Assembly (NCBI GenBank): GCA_013215505.1
Contig: JABSQZ010000027.1
Coordinates: 1 to 64,000, forward strand
DNA length: 64,000 nucleotides
Direction of reading: 5' to 3'
Source: Oceanospirillaceae bacterium
GTDB lineage: Bacteria; Pseudomonadota; Gammaproteobacteria; Pseudomonadales; Balneatricaceae
In this document: positions 35,869-45,041 of the stretch, in pieces
Position numbering within the stretch: position 1 is the stretch's first letter
Layout of the letters: the number at the start of each line of letters is the position of its first letter
Notes under the pieces: model-generated
The model's input: the letters and a program-made list of their open reading frames with translations, nothing else
Database searches by the model: none
What the model was told of the DNA's origin: nothing
Made by a program: the position numbers and the translations under genes

Positions 35869-37098
35869 CTATTTTTGCTGGGCTTTATAAAAAGTGTCGA
35901 ACCAGACGGCGCCAATAAGCACTAAGCCTATAATGACTTGTCGCTCGGCGCTCCCGGCACCTAATAGCACCATGCCATTTTCAAGACTTTGCATGATGAG
36001 AGCACCTAAAATAGCGCCTGTGATTGAGCCCGACCCGCCGTTTAGAGAAGTGCCGCCAATAACGGCAGCGGCGATTACGGATAACTCAGTTAACAAACCC
36101 ATCGAGTTTACACCGGCGTTCAGGCGCGCGGTGGTAATCACAGCGGCAATACCACAGAGCAGACCCATTAATGCAAAGATCATCATGGTCACTTTTTTAA
36201 CATCTATGCCTGATAATTCTGCTGCTTCAGGGTTGCCACCTATAGCAAAAACATAGCGCCCAAAACGTGTCAGGCGAGTGAGCATTGACATGACAATCAC
36301 TGTGACTATCAAGATTAATACCGGGATGGGGATGCCTCTGGCGATATCACTGCGCGGCTTATTGTACGAGTTCATGATCCATACAAACCCTAAAATCAGT
36401 GCGGCACTAATAATAAATAGTCCGATTTGAATCCCCATGGGTTTAGCGACAAAGCCGTGGTTAACACGATTTTTGTGACTGCGATACATCAGTATGGCGA
36501 CGCTGATAATCGCAATAATGCCTAACAGTAAGCTCCAAGTGGCACCAATGGAGCCGTTGATACCTCCACCGAGCAGTTGGTAATCAGTATTCATGGGAGC
36601 GACTGTGCGGCCATCAGTCACTAAAAATGCTGCACCTCGATAGATAAGTAACCCACCGAGAGTCACCACAAAGGCGGGAATTGCTTTATAGGCAATCCAA
36701 TAGCCCTGTAATGCGCCTATGACGACACCTAATAATAAACCTATAACAATAGTAAAAGGCCAGTTCCAGGAGGCAGTGATAGGGAATATATCAACTTGTA
36801 ACCAGGCGATCATCATGCCGGTAAAGCCGACAATTGAACCCACTGACAAGTCGATGTGTCTGGCGACAATCACCAGTACCATGCCAGTAGCCATGATACC
36901 GACTACTGAGCTCTGTACACTCAAGTTGTATAGGTTTCTCGCGGTGAGAAATATCCCGTCAGTGGCGAAGTTAAGGCCCAGCCAGACTGCAGCTAAAATG
37001 CCGACCATGGCTAGCATTCGCGTGTCTAGCTCTGAGGCTTTAAGTATTCGGGACACTGCATTGCCAGATTTGCTATAAGCGGAATTTTCATTTGTCAT
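35869..37098 (-). CDS. Sugar ABC transporter permease (XylH-like)
   Basis: The 409-residue inner-membrane protein of the BPD_transp_2 class has about 10-12 hydrophobic segments, with the family segments VIVARHIDLSVGSIVGFTGM and ELSVIAAAVIGGTSLNGGSG. The start is set at ATG 37098; a further ATG at 37137 adds 13 residues that look leader-like. It works with the XylF-like binding protein upstream and the ATPase downstream. Length matches XylH rather than RbsC. Confidence 0.88.
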   Translation of the reverse strand: MTNENSAYSKSGNAVSRILKASELDTRMLAMVGILAAVWLGLNFATDGIFLTARNLYNLSVQSSVVGIMATGMVLVIVARHIDLSVGSIVGFTGMMIAWLQVDIFPITASWNWPFTIVIGLLLGVVIGALQGYWIAYKAIPAFVVTLGGLLIYRGAAFLVTDGRTVAPMNTDYQLLGGGINGSIGATWSLLLGIIAIISVAILMYRSHKNRVNHGFVAKPMGIQIGLFIISAALILGFVWIMNSYNKPRSDIARGIPIPVLILIVTVIVMSMLTRLTRFGRYVFAIGGNPEAAELSGIDVKKVTMMIFALMGLLCGIAAVITTARLNAGVNSMGLLTELSVIAAAVIGGTSLNGGSGSITGAILGALIMQSLENGMVLLGAGSAERQVIIGLVLIGAVWFDTFYKAQQK

Positions 37099-37425
37099 AA
37101 GAATTTTTTCTTTTATTAGTAGAACACTGAAGTTCATATCTTGAGAGTGAGCCTCTAAGCTATTTGAGGAGGAAAAAGATCAACGAGTTGCTGCTACTTT
37201 TTCCTTCATTTCAAGCTTAGCCAAAAGGAAAGTCATCAGTATCGCCTGTTGACATTACCGACTCGGATGTCAGTGCTTTAGAGTAGATCGGGAACCATTG
37301 CTCAGCTATGCTAACGCGACATTGGCGACAGGATGACGGTATTTAACCCTTGTCTAGAACATAGAGTCTGACCGTGCATCCTGTACATAAAGCAGGTGCC
37401 AGCACCTGCTGATGATACTCAGAGG
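37099..37425. other. Intercistronic region between xylF-like gene and permease
   Basis: About 330 bases. AGCAGGTGC and GCACCTGCT (37391-37410) form a 9-base-pair hairpin directly after the binding-protein stop, probably limiting read-through so that more binding protein than permease is made. Nothing else was recognised. Confidence 0.5.
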
Positions 37426-38460
37426 TTACTTACAAGCGGCGACTGAAGCTTGAGCGCCCAGACAAACAGCCTCTTTAGTGATCCAATTGGCATCGATAAC
37501 GATATCTAAGTTTGCCTGTGTGATAGGCACTGGTGCCAGTAGCACTGCATCCATTTCAACGCCTTTGGCGCCACCAGACCATTTAATTGAATTTCCGGCG
37601 GCTTTACCTTTAGCCAATTGCACGGCGATTTCACCGGCAGCTTTACCGAGTGCGCGAGCATCTTTCCATACAGATACGGTCTGCAAACCACGTGCAACAC
37701 GATTCAGTGCGGCGTGATCACCATCTTGACCAGAAACAGGTAAACCCTCTAATCCCTGAGCGGTTAATGCGGCTACTACACCACCAGCAGTACCGTCATT
37801 AGAGGCGACAACAGCATCGACTTTGTTAGCCGTAGCAGTGAGGATTTGCTCCATGTTGTTTTGGGCATTTTCAGGTTTCCAACCGTCTGTATACTGCTCG
37901 CCTACTACTTTGATTTTACCGCTGTCGATGGCAGCTTTAAGCACTTCCAATTGACCACTGTGTAAAAAGTCTGCATTGGGGTCGGTCGGTGCGCCTTTGA
38001 TAAAGACGTAGTTGCCTTCAGGCTGAACTTCTAGCACTGCACGGGCCTGCATTCTGCCAACTTCTTTGTTATCGAATGTCAGATAAAATACATCTTTAGC
38101 TTCAATCAAACGGTCATAACCTAACACTGCGATGCCTTCTGCTTGTGCTTTGGCTACAGCGGGTAAGATAGCCTCAGCATCCCATGCGAGTATGATAATG
38201 GCATTGGCGCCACGGGTAATTAAGCTTTCAATATCGGACAATTGCTTCTCTGCGGAGCCACCGGCATCTGAGCTAATGTATTTTACATTATCGCCAAGAC
38301 CTTTTTTGATTCCCGCTTCGTCTTTTTTCCAGCGCTCTTCCTGGAAATTTGACCAACTCACACCCACCACTAAATCTGCGGCAAATGCCGAGCTAGCAAT
38401 GCCCATAGACATTACTGTTCCTAATGCTGCACTGATCATTTTATTTTTATTGATTTTCAT
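37426..38460 (-). CDS. xylF: D-xylose-type periplasmic binding protein
   Basis: The 344-residue protein has a signal peptide (about 1-28, SSAFA) and a type-1 periplasmic fold. [40 protein letters not shown] and [18 protein letters not shown], and [16 protein letters not shown] are close to XylF. It captures a pentose, most probably D-xylose, for the ABC importer encoded downstream. No xylose isomerase or kinase is in the window. Confidence 0.9.
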   Translation of the reverse strand: MKINKNKMISAALGTVMSMGIASSAFAADLVVGVSWSNFQEERWKKDEAGIKKGLGDNVKYISSDAGGSAEKQLSDIESLITRGANAIIILAWDAEAILPAVAKAQAEGIAVLGYDRLIEAKDVFYLTFDNKEVGRMQARAVLEVQPEGNYVFIKGAPTDPNADFLHSGQLEVLKAAIDSGKIKVVGEQYTDGWKPENAQNNMEQILTATANKVDAVVASNDGTAGGVVAALTAQGLEGLPVSGQDGDHAALNRVARGLQTVSVWKDARALGKAAGEIAVQLAKGKAAGNSIKWSGGAKGVEMDAVLLAPVPITQANLDIVIDANWITKEAVCLGAQASVAACK

Positions 38461-39127
38461 TTCAAACCTCTGTTACATCAATTTAGACAGAATTTCTGCA
38501 TGACTCCAACGGCAACGACGACTGAAATTAAGAAGTTACAGTTTGTTGTATACGTCAGACATTTATTGAAACCAATTTTTTACCCAGAAAATATGCTCTT
38601 TTTAACTTTTGCTATTGTGAAATGTGGTTTATTTATCAACTCGCTGATTAGAAAGAAGGCAAGTGTCTCCAATGAGCTACATTAACAAGTTAATTCAGTA
38701 CTAGAATTTTATTAGATTAAGCTTTATCAACTGCGCTGGTGGTGTTCTTGTGTGCTCTGAGAGCAACCAACTTGCAGTTTAAAGCGTTGTGTTGCAAAGC
38801 AAAGCCCGTTATTGGCTAAATATATCCTCTTAGTCATGATGTCTCACAGAAGCATGACTAAGTTTGATGACGAGACCCAGACAAGTTTGCAAAATATCTG
38901 TTGAGCTGTAATTGGCATCTTAATTTAAGCTGTTTGAATAAGCACAAAGCAAATCTGATAGCCGCAGTGCTATCGTATATTTAATTAAAACGCCAAGAGA
39001 ACCGGCCGACTGATAAGCGACAGTGTTTTATTGGGGTTGGAGCACGGTAATAAAGAGGAATAAAGGCAGCTATATAGAGCAGGGACAGATTTGTATGCAA
39101 TGGACTTTAGGGAAAAGGCTTTTCCCT
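38461..39127. other. Intergenic region upstream of the sugar transporter
   Basis: Holds the promoter of the minus-strand sugar operon by position. No gene is supported. The right end leads into an IS30 relic. Confidence 0.35.
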
Positions 39128-39256
39128 ATGCTCGATCATAAGCCTTTCAGTAAAGAGACTGGAGTTAAAGTGTTTTTTGCCAAGTCTTATGCGGGCGGAC
39201 TACGTGAAGCTACTGAGAATACCAATGTAAGGATTAGGCGGGTTCTGCCTAAATAA
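39128..39256 (+). pseudogene. IS30-family transposase relic
   Basis: The frame reads FSKETGVKVFFAKSYAGG, then ENTNVRIRRVLPK and a stop. In IS30-type transposases this region reads like ISKETG..VYFA.PY..W.RG.NENTNGL.RQ.LPK, so the match is clear but decayed: the conserved NENTNG has become TENTNV. No further domain or terminal repeats were found. Confidence 0.6.
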
Positions 39257-39704
39257 TCCTAGATGACGTTCTTTAGCGAACAAGACATTTATGACCGAAC
39301 ATTTCCTTTGAAAACCAGCCTAAAATTTTTTTCAGGGCTAACTCCGTCCGCGGTCTTCAAAGGTAAGTGTGCTGTACTTATTAATGCAATTTAGCTCCTA
39401 TTCTATCGTTTACATCTGGCTGGCTGGCGATCGCGAATTGCACACCGATAGCAGAGGAGAATGGAGTATTAAACAGCTACTCAAAGTGAACTTTGCGAAA
39501 ATGCTCGCGAAAGCCCAGTCACAAAATACAGTAAACAGATTTTTTTCATTACTATTATTCATATGTATATTATGAAAAATCTCAACTTAGCCTCAGGCAA
39601 GCTCAGCTCAAATCAATATAGGTTAGTATATTTTCTTAACCTATCTATAGGGGAGTGAATCTAGTACAAGGTCGCTTCCACGTAGCGATGAAGATGGAAC
39701 GGCT
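39257..39704. other. Intergenic region, nothing recognised
   Basis: About 450 bases between the IS30 relic and the di-heme oxidoreductase gene. It must contain the promoter of the latter; no clear box was chosen. The 68-codon frame inside shows no protein-like features. Confidence 0.35.
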
Positions 39705-41105
39705 ATGACCAGACTAAAAATAATAACATTTGTCGGCATTTTAATACCCCTGTGCACCCAAGCCGCAGATCAGATCCCAGTGATCGGCGATGAGCGGGCG
39801 GTGACCCAACATATAGCGCTCAGCGAGTTAGAGAGACTCGCACCTGAGCAAATCATTGCCCAGGGGAAGTTGCTCTTTAACGCCAAATTTACCGCCTTAG
39901 ATGGTGCGGGCCGTCCGGCTTCGACCTCCGCTGAAATACCGGTAAAAAAGCGGGTTGATTTAACCCCGGCAATGTTTAGAACCTCAGGTCCTGACTCCAA
40001 TGCCTGTGTCGGCTGTCACAATCAACCGGGTTCCGGGGGGGCGGGTGAGTTCGTGGTGAATGTATTTGCCTCCTCAGGGGTAGTCAACGTTGACTTTGAT
40101 ACATTGGAGCCGCAGTTCTCAAATGAGCGAGGCACACCTCATTTACACGGCAGTGGCTTAGTCGAACTTTTAGCGCGGGAGATGAGCGCCGACCTGCAGG
40201 AGATCCGCCGCGCTGCTGTGGCAAGTGCCCGCAGTCAGCAACAGCGTATTAGCGTGAAACTTATCACTAAGGGTGTTGATTTTGGCGAGTTGAGTGTCAA
40301 CCCTGACGGTTTTATTGATATCGCCAAGATTCAAGGCGTCGATCATGATCTGATTATTCGCCCCTTCAGCCAGAAGGGTGTATTCACTTCTCTGCGCCAA
40401 TTCAGCATCAATGCCATGAATGCCCACCACGGGATTCAAAGCAATGAACGCTGGGGGAAGCAGTGGACCAACAGTGACGATTTTGACGAAGACAACTTCA
40501 CGGCAGAAATTAGTTCAGGAGATTTAACCGCTATATCCCTCTATCAGGCCACTCTGCCGACCCCGGTGCAGAAATTTGCTGAGCATCCGCTATTACAAGA
40601 GGCCGCCGCCCAAGGGGAGCAGCTGTTTCGCCAGGCGGCATGCAACCAGTGCCATATCCAGACACTGCCTCTAACCTCATTGAGCTTTGCAGAACCAGGA
40701 CCCTACAACGCGGCGGGTAATTTACGGCAAACGGATGTCGCAGCTGTGTATCGTTACCAAATCGATAGTCAGGGACTGGATCGTGATCAGCAAGGCAATT
40801 GGTTAGTGCCCATATTCTCCGATTTAAAGCGTCATGTGATTGCCGATGTGCACAAGCCACACTTTGCCAACGAGCGTCTAAGTCAGCGCTTTATTGCCAT
40901 AGATGAGTTTATGAGTGCCAAGCTCTGGGGGGTGGGCAGTACCGCTCCCTATGGTCATCGTGGGGATGTCAGTACCTTGATGGAAGTTATCATGCACCAC
41001 GGTGGTGAAGCACAAGGGGCCCGGGAAAAATTCGAAGCTTTCAGTGACTTACAGCGCAGAAAAGTGGTGGAATTTCTCAAATCATTACAGCTGACCCAGG
41101 GATAA
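39705..41105 (+). CDS. Di-heme oxidoreductase-like cytochrome c (DUF1111 family)
   Basis: The 466-residue periplasmic protein has a signal peptide (1-20, ending CTQA) and two c-type heme motifs, C101-V-G-C-H105 and C313-N-Q-C-H317. LFNAKFTALDGAGRP, FRTSGPDSNACVGCH and the C-terminal KLWGVGSTAPYGHRGD are hallmarks of the di-heme oxidoreductase (DUF1111) family, distantly related to CcpA-type peroxidases. Its substrate is unknown. The gene is followed 8 bases later by an FG-GAP protein, so the pair is an operon. Confidence 0.88.
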   Translation: MTRLKIITFVGILIPLCTQAADQIPVIGDERAVTQHIALSELERLAPEQIIAQGKLLFNAKFTALDGAGRPASTSAEIPVKKRVDLTPAMFRTSGPDSNACVGCHNQPGSGGAGEFVVNVFASSGVVNVDFDTLEPQFSNERGTPHLHGSGLVELLAREMSADLQEIRRAAVASARSQQQRISVKLITKGVDFGELSVNPDGFIDIAKIQGVDHDLIIRPFSQKGVFTSLRQFSINAMNAHHGIQSNERWGKQWTNSDDFDEDNFTAEISSGDLTAISLYQATLPTPVQKFAEHPLLQEAAAQGEQLFRQAACNQCHIQTLPLTSLSFAEPGPYNAAGNLRQTDVAAVYRYQIDSQGLDRDQQGNWLVPIFSDLKRHVIADVHKPHFANERLSQRFIAIDEFMSAKLWGVGSTAPYGHRGDVSTLMEVIMHHGGEAQGAREKFEAFSDLQRRKVVEFLKSLQLTQG

Positions 41106-41113
41106 AGTGCATC

Positions 41114-42739
41114 ATGAAAATACTTAAACTATTGAGCTTTTGCACTGCGCTGCTGACCAGCGTCAGTTGTTTGGGCATCACTTCGCCAAATATGCACGAA
41201 GAGACACTGACCTCGGGTATCTCCCATCAGTATAAGGGCGGTTGGGAGTATTTTGTCGGCGGTGGGGTGGCGGTTTTTGACTGCAACGACGATCAGTATC
41301 CCGAACTGTTTTTTGCCGCGGGAGTAGGGCGCGCAACGCTCTACCTGAATAACAGCGAGTTGGGGCAAGCCTTGCGTTTTAATAAAAAGGTGCAATCAGA
41401 GCTGTCTGTTACGGCTGTGACTGGTGCCTATCCACTGGATATCGACGGCGATGGAATCATGGATTTAGCGGTACTTCGGGTTGGAGAAAACATCTTGTTT
41501 AAAGGCTTGGGGAATTGCCAGTTTGAAAATGCCAACCGGCTCTGGGGATTCGATGGCGGCAGTGCCTGGACAACGGCGTTTGCAGCCACTTGGGAAGGGG
41601 ATAATCAGCTGCCGAGTCTAGCCTTTGGCAACTATGTAGACCGCGACTTACCGGGAGCGCCATTTGGCACTTGCCACAACAGTGATTTTTATCGACCAGA
41701 CAAAAAAGGTCAATACAGGCACAATACCCCTTTAATCCCAGGGTACTGTGCACTGTCGATGCTGTTTACCGACTGGAATCGCTCTGGTACCCCCAGTCTG
41801 CGTATTGCCAACGATCGCCAGTATTATCGCGGCGGTCACGAGCAGCTGTGGAAAATCCCCGAGACTAATCCGCCGCTGCAATACAGCGCAGAAGAGGGCT
41901 GGCGCAAACAGAAAATTTGGGGAATGGGTATCGCCTCCACAGATTTAAACCGAGACGGTAAGCCCGATTACTACATCACTAGCATGGCGGACAACAAATT
42001 AAGTACTTTGCAAACTCAAGACGGCAGTCCGCGTTTTAAAGATATCGCCCTGGAGCGGGGGGTAACTGCTCATCGGCCCTTTATCGGTAACAGCGTGCTG
42101 CCATCCACTGGCTGGCACGCCCAATTTGACGACGTTAACAACGACAGCTATACAGACCTCTATGTGGTCAAAGGCAACGTTGAAGAGATGAGTGACTTCG
42201 CCCAGTTAGATCCGAATAATTTGTTCTTAGGCACCCCACAGGGGCGTTTTATCGAGAGCGCCGAGCGATCTGCCATGTTGAGTTTTAAACGCGGCCGCGG
42301 TGGCAGTTTAGTGGATCTGAATCTAGACGGGTTGTTGGATGTGGTCGTGGTTAATCGCAAGGATGACGCACAGCTGTGGCGAAATTTAGGCGCTGGCAGA
42401 GCGCTAAGTCCAGCCCCTATGGGTAATTGGTTGGCGCTTAAAATTCAGCAAGCTGGTGGCAATCGCAACGCCATTGGCGCCTTTATCGAAGTGCGCATCG
42501 CCGATCGCACTCAAAGTAAAGAGATCACAGTCGGTGGTGGGCACGGTGGTGATAAGGCGGTGTGGCACCACTTCGGAATTGGCGTTGCAGAGCGGGCAAT
42601 CGCCAGAGTGCAATGGCCCGATGGTCAGTGGAGCCCCTGGATTCGGTTGTTTGCCAATCAGCACGCACGCATCCGTCGAGATCAGTCGACAGCCGATACT
42701 TGGCTGCCTTTTGCTCGCGCCAAAACGACGCAAAATTAG
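41114..42739 (+). CDS. FG-GAP/VCBS repeat protein with ASPIC/UnbV domain (CRTAC1 type)
   Basis: The 541-residue secreted protein has a signal peptide (about 1-20) and several FG-GAP-type calcium-loop repeats (DIDGDGIMDLAV, DLNRDGKPDYYI, DVNNDSYTDLYV, DLNLDGLLDVVV), predicting a beta-propeller. The C-terminus (about 435-520) is an ASPIC/UnbV domain (NAIGAFIEVRI, GHGGDKAVWHHFGIG, VQWPDG). Such proteins are often surface or adhesive; here the pairing with a di-heme cytochrome suggests a periplasmic or surface redox partner, which is inference. Confidence 0.88.
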   Translation: MKILKLLSFCTALLTSVSCLGITSPNMHEETLTSGISHQYKGGWEYFVGGGVAVFDCNDDQYPELFFAAGVGRATLYLNNSELGQALRFNKKVQSELSVTAVTGAYPLDIDGDGIMDLAVLRVGENILFKGLGNCQFENANRLWGFDGGSAWTTAFAATWEGDNQLPSLAFGNYVDRDLPGAPFGTCHNSDFYRPDKKGQYRHNTPLIPGYCALSMLFTDWNRSGTPSLRIANDRQYYRGGHEQLWKIPETNPPLQYSAEEGWRKQKIWGMGIASTDLNRDGKPDYYITSMADNKLSTLQTQDGSPRFKDIALERGVTAHRPFIGNSVLPSTGWHAQFDDVNNDSYTDLYVVKGNVEEMSDFAQLDPNNLFLGTPQGRFIESAERSAMLSFKRGRGGSLVDLNLDGLLDVVVVNRKDDAQLWRNLGAGRALSPAPMGNWLALKIQQAGGNRNAIGAFIEVRIADRTQSKEITVGGGHGGDKAVWHHFGIGVAERAIARVQWPDGQWSPWIRLFANQHARIRRDQSTADTWLPFARAKTTQN

Positions 42740-42761
42740 CATAAGCTCAAGGATATAAAGC

Positions 42762-42795
42762 GCTGCCCAGAGAAGTACTATAAATGCTGGGCAGC
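42762..42795 (+). terminator. Hairpin after the CRTAC1-like gene
   Basis: GCTGCCCAG (42762-42770) pairs with CTGGGCAGC (42787-42795) and is followed by a T-rich stretch (ttcatttatttgttg). Likely intrinsic terminator of the two-gene operon. Confidence 0.65.
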
Positions 42796-43009
42796 TTCAT
42801 TTATTTGTTGCTCTGCTGACAAGTTATTTTGCTACTTGGTTAGCGTTGCCTCTTAATTGAGATACAGCGTGCAAATAGCCAGACGATCTGAGCCTTATTG
42901 TTCGGGCTATAGAGGTCAGAGTTTTGCATAGGTTTTGCGAATCAAAAAACAGTTAGATGTTTTAATGTCTAACGGTTTGATTTTAAATTATATAGTGTTT
43001 ATTTGTAAA

Positions 43010-43444
43010 TCAAGCAACTGGGCGTTTGCCGACCATATAGATAGCTTCACCGGAAACCACTAATTTTCCTTCAACATGCACTTGTGTTGACATAGTTACC
43101 CGGCCGCGTCGCGCATTGATATCGGTAATGGTCAAGGTTGCTACTGCAGTGTCATCGATGAAGATAGGCTTGCGGAATTTTAATTCCTGGGAGAGGTAAA
43201 CACCTCCTGGTCCTGGTAGCTTAGTACCGGCAACAGCTGAGATCAGAGCGGCGCTGAACATACCGTGTACTATACAGCGACCAAAGCTAGTGGTTTTGGC
43301 ATATTCCTCATCCAGGTGGATAGGGTTGTTATCTCCGGATAAGCTGGCGAACATCTGTACATCGGCAGCAGTGATGGTTTTTTCGATGCTGGCCTGCATA
43401 TCCAGCGTTAGATCTTCTAAATAGTACCCTTGATTATGGCTCAA
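43010..43444 (-). CDS. MaoC-family (R)-specific enoyl-CoA hydratase
   Basis: The 144-residue hot-dog-fold protein has the MaoC hydratase motif SGDNNPIHLDEEYAKTTSFG (catalytic Asp and His) and IVHGMFSAALISAVAGTKLPG. It hydrates trans-2-enoyl-CoA to (R)-3-hydroxyacyl-CoA, feeding polyhydroxyalkanoate or other lipid paths. It is divergent from fabV, which acts on the same type of intermediate in the ACP-linked pathway. Confidence 0.9.
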   Translation of the reverse strand: MSHNQGYYLEDLTLDMQASIEKTITAADVQMFASLSGDNNPIHLDEEYAKTTSFGRCIVHGMFSAALISAVAGTKLPGPGGVYLSQELKFRKPIFIDDTAVATLTITDINARRGRVTMSTQVHVEGKLVVSGEAIYMVGKRPVA

Positions 43445-43717
43445 ACTAATTTCCCCGTATGTGTTTTAGTGGCGCTATTGTAGCATTGCATAACCTGACA
43501 CATAATGCAGATTAGCTTGCAGGGCCTGCAATCTATCAAAATGCGGCAAAATAATGTATCTTAGCCGCAATTAAATTAAGGAATATGTGATCAGTCTAAG
43601 CCCGCAGAGAAGACAGCGGACTTATTCGCATATTCCACCAATAAATCTTAATTCTGTGTTTGAGTAATTTGCCATCAAATACAGAACTTGTGACTAATCA
43701 AAGAGAAGCGCTTAAGT

Positions 43718-44911
43718 ATGATTATTAAACCAAAAATTCGTGGCTTTATCTGTACTACTACTCACCCTGAAGGCTGTCTTTCCAATGTTCGTGAACAGAT
43801 TGCCTATGTACAAAAAAATGGCACAGTAGCAGATGGCCCTAAACGGGTACTGATCGTTGGTGCTTCAAGTGGTTATGGTTTGTCATCGCGTATCACCGCT
43901 GCTTTTGGCAGTGGCGCTGCTACTATTGGGGTGTTTTTTGAAAAGCCCGCCACTGAGAAAAAGCCAGGTACCGCTGGCTGGCACAACAGTGCCGCTTTTA
44001 CCGCAGAGGCAACCAAAGCCGGACTCTATGCTAAAAGTTTAAACGGTGATGCGTTTAGCAATGAAGCGAAGCAGAAAACCATTGATCTGATCAAAGAAGA
44101 CCTAGGTCAGATCGATTTAGTCATTTATTCACTGGCTTCCCCGGTACGAAAATTGCCAGAGACCGGTGAATTGGTACGCTCTACTCTAAAGCCTATTGGC
44201 GAAGCCTACCAGTCGACTGCGATCAATACTAACAAAGATACTTTGTTCAGTGCTGAAGTTGAGCCGGCTACCGAGCAGGAAATTGCCGACACTGTCACAG
44301 TGATGGGTGGTGATGACTGGCAGTTGTGGATCGATGCAATGAGCGATGCGGGTGTATTGGCCGAGGGGTGTAAAACCGTTGCCTATAGCTACATGGGCTC
44401 CGACATTACCTGGCCAATATACTGGCACGGTACTATAGGTCGCGCCAAGCAACACGTTGATGAAATTGCCGCCGTACTTAACACTAAAATGCAGCAGATA
44501 GGCGGTCAGGCCAATGTCGCGGTATTAAAATCTGTAGTGACTCAGGCCAGCTCTGCTATTCCGGTGATGCCATTGTACTTATCAATGGTCTTCAAAGTGA
44601 TGAAAGAGAGCAATGTACACGAGGGGTGTATCGAGCAGATTGACCGTCTGTTCCGCACTGGTTTGTACAGCGCCGAAGTCGAGTACGACGAAGGTAACAG
44701 ATACCGTATGGACGACCTGGAATTACGCGGTGACATCCAGGCACGCTGTAAAGATATCTGGGCGCAAGTAAGTGACGAGAACGTCTTCGACACTACCGAT
44801 TACGCTTACTATAAAGCAGAGTTCCTGAAGCTATTCGGTTTTGGCATAGAAGGCATCGACTACGAGCAAGACGTAGAAACTCTGGTCCCCTTCGATGTCA
44901 TCGACATCTAA
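43718..44911 (+). CDS. fabV: Trans-2-enoyl-ACP/CoA reductase FabV
   Basis: The 397-residue NADH-dependent reductase carries the FabV catalytic Tyr-x8-Lys as Y235-WHGTIGRA-K244, the nucleotide-binding [16 protein letters not shown], and N-terminus [20 protein letters not shown]. It performs the last step of fatty acid elongation and is the triclosan-resistant alternative to FabI. Length is normal. AAGAGAAG precedes the ATG. Confidence 0.97.
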   Translation: MIIKPKIRGFICTTTHPEGCLSNVREQIAYVQKNGTVADGPKRVLIVGASSGYGLSSRITAAFGSGAATIGVFFEKPATEKKPGTAGWHNSAAFTAEATKAGLYAKSLNGDAFSNEAKQKTIDLIKEDLGQIDLVIYSLASPVRKLPETGELVRSTLKPIGEAYQSTAINTNKDTLFSAEVEPATEQEIADTVTVMGGDDWQLWIDAMSDAGVLAEGCKTVAYSYMGSDITWPIYWHGTIGRAKQHVDEIAAVLNTKMQQIGGQANVAVLKSVVTQASSAIPVMPLYLSMVFKVMKESNVHEGCIEQIDRLFRTGLYSAEVEYDEGNRYRMDDLELRGDIQARCKDIWAQVSDENVFDTTDYAYYKAEFLKLFGFGIEGIDYEQDVETLVPFDVIDI

Positions 44912-44931
44912 AAGGATCAAGTCTAAAAAAA

Positions 44932-44953
44932 ACCCGCACTCAGCGGGTTTTTT
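44932..44953 (+). terminator. Rho-independent terminator of fabV
   Basis: AACCCGC and GCGGGTTTTTT form a compact stem 20 bases after the fabV stop, with a good U-run. Confidence 0.9.
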
Positions 44954-44972
44954 ATGCCTCAAGTCAATAATT

Positions 44973-45039
44973 TTCCAACTTCCAACTTCCAACTTCCAAC
45001 TTCCAACTTCCAACTTCCAACTTCCAACTTCCAACTTCC
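44973..45039. repeat. Tandem heptamer array (CTTCCAA)8, copy 2
   Basis: A leading TTCCAA, eight perfect CTTCCAA units and a final CTTCC followed by GAT, exactly as in copy 1. It lies between the fabV terminator and the stop codon of the E2 gene, which begins two bases after the array. Translated frames give repeated KLEVGSW. Confidence 0.95.
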
Positions 45040-45041
45040 GA

